Assembly: GCA_900543415.1 (NCBI GenBank)
Contig: UQRE01000001.1
Coordinates: forward strand, 62,001 to 126,000
DNA from: an uncultured Dorea sp.
GTDB taxonomy: Bacteria > Bacillota > Clostridia > Lachnospirales > Lachnospiraceae
Length of the DNA: 64,000 nt
Direction of reading: 5' to 3'
Made by a program: the position numbers and the translations under genes. This document shows positions 60,915 to 64,000 of this stretch, one piece after another. The first letter of the stretch is position 1, and every line of letters starts with the position of its first letter. The notes below the pieces were generated by a model. The model did no database searches. It had not been told where the DNA came from and saw nothing but the letters and a program-made list of their open reading frames with translations.

Positions 60915-61471
60915 ATACAGGTCATACCCATGATAAAAGCATTCTCTGGAAGAATCATACCCGATGTCACAGTCCGGTTGGGAAAAGTAACGGTCACAGT
61001 CGCAGGAAGAGATTCCGCTTTTTCCCCTTTTTGTTTTGGCTTTTTGACTTTCTTCTTTTTTACAGGATGTATATGAGGAGACAGATTGTCAGAATCAGAA
61101 TCCCAAAGCCTGTCAAGGAAGTCGTAGAAAGTGCCGACACCGGGCGTATCACCAAAAGAAAATCCGCTAAGGATTGCGTAGAGTGGATTTATTTTCAATT
61201 GTGCGGCCCAATCAGTAAGGGAATGTACCTTAAAATCAATGGAAAGCAGATAGGAACGCTGCATACAGGAAGGAGTCCTTGGTTTTGGACCAAAGACGGA
61301 ATATTTACTGCGGAGCAGTTCATCAGTATAAGAAAGATCAAGATTCCAGAAACGTTCAATGATGTCCCATGTGGATTTCGCAAAAACAGTAGGATCCGGA
61401 TAATATTTACGAAGATTTTCAAGCACAAAAGTTTGATAGGCGGTATGACCGCCGGAATTAACAGATAACAT
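60908..61471 (-). pseudogene. Transposase N-terminal part
   Basis: 187 residues: MLSVNSGGHTAYQTFVLENL, a YYPDPTVFAKSTWDIIERFW helix pair, DTPGVGTFYDFLDRLWDS, and a Lys-rich linker KKKKVKKPKQKGEK. The frame leaves the transposase sequence after about VTFPN and stops at a TGA in the junction. Without the C-terminal part it lacks most of the DDE core. Confidence 0.7.
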
Positions 61472-61652
61472 AAAAATCGCCCTCCAGTCGATGAAAATAA
61501 AATATATTCAATCGGCTTCGCCGCAAATTTTGAGCGATTTGTCAAGCTTTTTAGACAAAAAAGTGGGGGATTTTAATAAAAAGGAATCTGAAACCCTTGA
61601 TTTTACGGGGCTGAAGATTCCGAGAGATTATAAATGACAAAGGGAGGTAACA

Positions 61653-64000
61653 ATGGAAAGAGGAACAAGGCAGAAGAACAGAAGACGCGTGCTTGTCCCG
61701 CGTTTTTTGGCATGGGTGATGGCAGTTGCAATGCTTGCGGGAACAATCAGCTTTCCGGTACAGGCTGAGGAAACTGCTGAGACACTTGCTGCGTGGAATT
61801 ATGAAAAGGCGGCAGATGCACCGGATGCAGATTTATTACAGACCGGGGCTGTGACTGGCAGTGGAATTCTGAGTCTGGAAGCAGGACCGGAATATACGGG
61901 ATTTTCGTCCGGCGGACTGAATTCCAAATCATGGAAAAACGGAGGAAACTGGCAGATATCCAATATTAATGCGGCTGAATATGAAAATCTGACATTTTCA
62001 GCATCCATGCGGTCTTCAAAAACAGGACCGAGAAAATTTCAACTGCAGTATTCCGCAGACGGAATGGAATGGAATCCGGTTGAAGGGAGTGATGTGGAAG
62101 TTACATCCACATCCATGAGTGAGAAATGGAGCAGCCTGCCGCTTCCGGCATCGCTGGCAGGGACAACCTTCAGTCTTCGGATTGTACTGACAGATAGAGT
62201 GGCTGCGTCCGGAGACGGAAGTGCATTTAGAGCAAACGGAACGAATACGATTAATAAAATTAAAATTGAAGGGGCGAAAAGCTCCGGAGGAAGTGGGAAG
62301 CCACAGGAAGTATGTGCGCCGGTCACATCCAACATTGCAGACGGCGAAGTACCGGCAGGAACTGTTGTGACACTGGGATGTGATACAAAAGGAGCAGTGA
62401 TCCATTATACAGTGAACGGTGGAGACAAGAATGTTTACGGACAGCCAATCACGCTGACGGAGGATTCCACCATCACTGCATATGCTGCAAAAGAAGGTTA
62501 CGAGAGTAGTTCTGTATCAACATTTACATATACAATTGCAGACACGAAGCCGGCAACACCGGATGCTGAGGTTGGCTCCTGCCTGACAGAGCTTCCTGAC
62601 GGAGCTGTGTTCGTAATGTATAATCCTGCAAATAAAAAAGTGATGTCGTCCGCAGCAAGCAGAACAAAACTGTCAGCATTGGACGCAGAGCCAAATGAAG
62701 CCGATACACTGACTGCCCCGTCTGGTTCTGCAGTGATGAAAGCATCCCTGGACAGTGAGAACGGTTACTATACACTGACTTGCGGTGGAAAATATCTTAC
62801 ATCCGGAGCAAACGGAAATAGCCTTACATTTGAAGATACCGCAAGTGACTACAGTCTTTGGTCGGTGGAAAAAGCAGATGACAATGGCGGTTTCTTTGTA
62901 AAAAATGTCAATGCGGAATATGGTGGAAACAAGAATCAGTATATTGAATATTATAGGACATTCACCACATATGGGAAAAATAGTTCATCGAAACCGGATG
63001 CCTATCTGATGCGGTTTTACAAGGCAAAGGAAACTGCATCAGTTGATGAGAGCGTTGTGTTCACAGCAGCACAGTGGGCAGGAAATGCAAATTATGAGAA
63101 GGCAGGAGCAGCAGAGAGCAAAAAAATTGCCGGGGATTTATATGCGGCAAATGATATGCTGGATACAGAGACGGAATTCACAGCAGTAGTAAACGAAAGC
63201 GAGGTGCAGCCGTATTCGACAGCTAAGAGTTCTGCAACAGGCTCCACTTCCTATTATATGGGAGGAAAAGGACTTGGATCCGGTAAGGCAGATTATATTC
63301 AGCTTGCTTTATCATCATACGGATATGGAAAGATGGGGCTTTCTTTCCGGCTTCGCGCAAGCAACACAGGAGCAGGAGCTTTCCAGATGCAGTATTCAAC
63401 GGATGGAAAAGAATTCCACAATTTTACCACAGGAAACTATTCCTACAAATATACGGCATATGGTGCGGACGGAAGTTCCAGCGATGTAACTAAGTCCGGA
63501 AAGATTATAGACGGAATTGCAAAGACAAGCCTGGCGCCTGCAAACTATATCAGCTTTCATTTTGATGTTCCGGCAGAGGCTGATCATGCAAAACAGTTAT
63601 ACATTCGATTAGTTCCGGGCACAGAGCGGGCGAAAGGAGACGGAACACCTGCCGCTTCCGGCACGCTTCGTATGGATTCAGTCGTTTTAACTGGAAGCCC
63701 GGTGACAGCAGCGGATCTTTGCGGATATGTGACAGCAGATCCGGGAGCCGGTGAGATTTCAAAAGGAAGTGAGATTACGCTGACAAGCGCAACGGAAGGC
63801 GCTGATATTTATTATTCCCTGAATAATGGTGAGTATGTGAAATATGATGAGACGAAGAAACCGGTTGTGTCAGAACTTCCGGCAACGATTCGGACCTATG
63901 CAAAAAAGGAAGGGATGACGGACAGTATTAAGGTTATCTATACGTATACAGCAGGAAAAGTAAAGAGCGTAAAGGCAACTCCGAATGGCGGGGCAGTTCT
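61653..64000 (+). CDS. Large secreted multidomain protein with CHB_HEX_C-type repeats (partial, 3' open)
   Basis: The frame from ATG 61653 (GGGAGGTAAC upstream) stays open to the window end (782 full codons). A signal peptide is clear: RRRVLVPRFLAWVMAVAMLA, cleavage near VQAEE. Two similar beta-sandwich regions (about 35-205 and 465-680) share a SFRLRAS..G.G.FQMQYSTDGK-like pattern. Chitobiase C-terminal-like domains are visible near 230-295 (AVIHYTVNGGDKNVYG, TITAYAAKEGYESS) and 705-770 (ADIYYSLNNGEYVKYD, TIRTYAKKEGMTDS). Such N-terminal sets precede extracellular nuclease or 5'-nucleotidase domains in gut Firmicutes; the catalytic part is outside the window. The codons are richer in G/C than in the upstream surface genes. 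Confidence 0.8.
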   Translation, partial: MERGTRQKNRRRVLVPRFLAWVMAVAMLAGTISFPVQAEETAETLAAWNYEKAADAPDADLLQTGAVTGSGILSLEAGPEYTGFSSGGLNSKSWKNGGNWQISNINAAEYENLTFSASMRSSKTGPRKFQLQYSADGMEWNPVEGSDVEVTSTSMSEKWSSLPLPASLAGTTFSLRIVLTDRVAASGDGSAFRANGTNTINKIKIEGAKSSGGSGKPQEVCAPVTSNIADGEVPAGTVVTLGCDTKGAVIHYTVNGGDKNVYGQPITLTEDSTITAYAAKEGYESSSVSTFTYTIADTKPATPDAEVGSCLTELPDGAVFVMYNPANKKVMSSAASRTKLSALDAEPNEADTLTAPSGSAVMKASLDSENGYYTLTCGGKYLTSGANGNSLTFEDTASDYSLWSVEKADDNGGFFVKNVNAEYGGNKNQYIEYYRTFTTYGKNSSSKPDAYLMRFYKAKETASVDESVVFTAAQWAGNANYEKAGAAESKKIAGDLYAANDMLDTETEFTAVVNESEVQPYSTAKSSATGSTSYYMGGKGLGSGKADYIQLALSSYGYGKMGLSFRLRASNTGAGAFQMQYSTDGKEFHNFTTGNYSYKYTAYGADGSSSDVTKSGKIIDGIAKTSLAPANYISFHFDVPAEADHAKQLYIRLVPGTERAKGDGTPAASGTLRMDSVVLTGSPVTAADLCGYVTADPGAGEISKGSEITLTSATEGADIYYSLNNGEYVKYDETKKPVVSELPATIRTYAKKEGMTDSIKVIYTYTAGKVKSVKATPNGGAV

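Larger units (their letters stand above)
60222..61471 (-). mobile_element. Insertion-sequence remnant: frameshifted DDE-type transposase
   Basis: The minus strand carries one transposase in two overlapping frames. The upstream frame (ATG 61471, GGAGGG upstream) ends ...ILPENAFIMGMTCIC. The downstream frame covers the C-terminal part. Reading the -1 frame through the join gives GYDSSRECFYHGYDLYMLIAAN, which looks like native transposase, so a single-base indel lies upstream of about 61000. No convincing terminal inverted repeats or target duplication could be found by eye; the inverted repeat TTTGTC/GACAAA near 61538-61559 is a weak candidate edge. Confidence 0.7.

Noticed and set aside
61000..61020. 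Programmed -1 frameshift making a full transposase
   Set aside because: The heptamer is not in the required X-XXY-YYZ phase and no downstream stimulatory structure is evident.
60854..61468. 204-codon plus-strand frame
   Set aside because: It is antisense to the transposase, has no ribosome binding site and no recognisable domain.
1..64000. CRISPR arrays, rRNA operons, prophage or replication origin
   Set aside because: No regularly spaced repeats, rRNA sequence, phage structural genes or DnaA-box clusters were seen.

Overview
The window is low-to-moderate GC DNA from a Gram-positive gut anaerobe, most likely a member of Clostridia/Lachnospiraceae (Ruminococcus gnavus/Mediterraneibacter-like). 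The evidence is the AGGAGG ribosome binding sites, frequent GTG/TTG starts, surface proteins ending in (K/Q)T(G/A)D-type sorting signals, FIVAR repeats, BspA-type LRR proteins, and typical Lachnospiraceae genes (DUF6145 protein between birA and coaX). The genus is an inference, not something the sequence proves.

Region 1 (1-18.3 kb) is a cell-surface region. It holds the end of a FIVAR-repeat wall protein, dTDP-rhamnose genes rfbC/rfbD, and a putative PD-(D/E)XK (Rpn/YhgA-like) protein. Next comes a large modular adhesin whose promoter spacer is a nine-G tract and whose frame is broken by an in-frame TGA, then an MBOAT acyltransferase/AlgJ-like pair, a GT2 glycosyltransferase, a rhodanese lipoprotein, and a 1,898-residue LRR surface protein. 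Region 2 (18.4-26.4 kb) is a polysaccharide assembly and export locus: ABC permease and ATPase, three GT2 proteins, an LCP-family protein and rfbA. With rfbC/rfbD it suggests a rhamnose-containing wall glycan exported by an ABC transporter and attached by an LCP enzyme.

Region 3 (26.4-33.6 kb) holds an Fe-S protein, the rpsF-ssb-rpsR operon, another sortase-type surface protein with an exact 366-bp-period internal duplication, and a SulP anion transporter. Region 4 (33.6-38.95 kb) is a compact six-gene cluster: VTT membrane protein, AhpD-like protein, second VTT protein, fused TIGR04282/TIGR04283-type glycosyltransferase, APH-fold kinase-like protein, and a radical SAM protein of the ArsS family. 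The ArsS frame ends in ...CTAGAGSS-TGA-GGATG with a plausible bacterial SECIS hairpin after the TGA, so it is very probably a selenoprotein. No arsM is present, so the product of this cluster is open; it is the strongest candidate for an under-described system.

Region 5 (39-59.7 kb) is mostly housekeeping: an SDR oxidoreductase, aroB and aroF (minus strand), a DUF3810 zinc-protease-like membrane protein, tRNA-Glu and two identical tRNA-Cys genes, a PucR regulator beside a long palindrome, a LUD protein, a small protein resembling the start of D-proline reductase PrdA, Trk/Ktr potassium uptake, a SpoU methyltransferase, NfeD plus SPFH protein, an in-frame patatin-argF fusion, birA, coaX, dusB, greA and lysS. 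Region 6 (59.7-64 kb) holds repeats, a frameshifted DDE transposase, and the start of a large secreted multidomain protein that runs off the window. No CRISPR array, rRNA or replication origin was seen.
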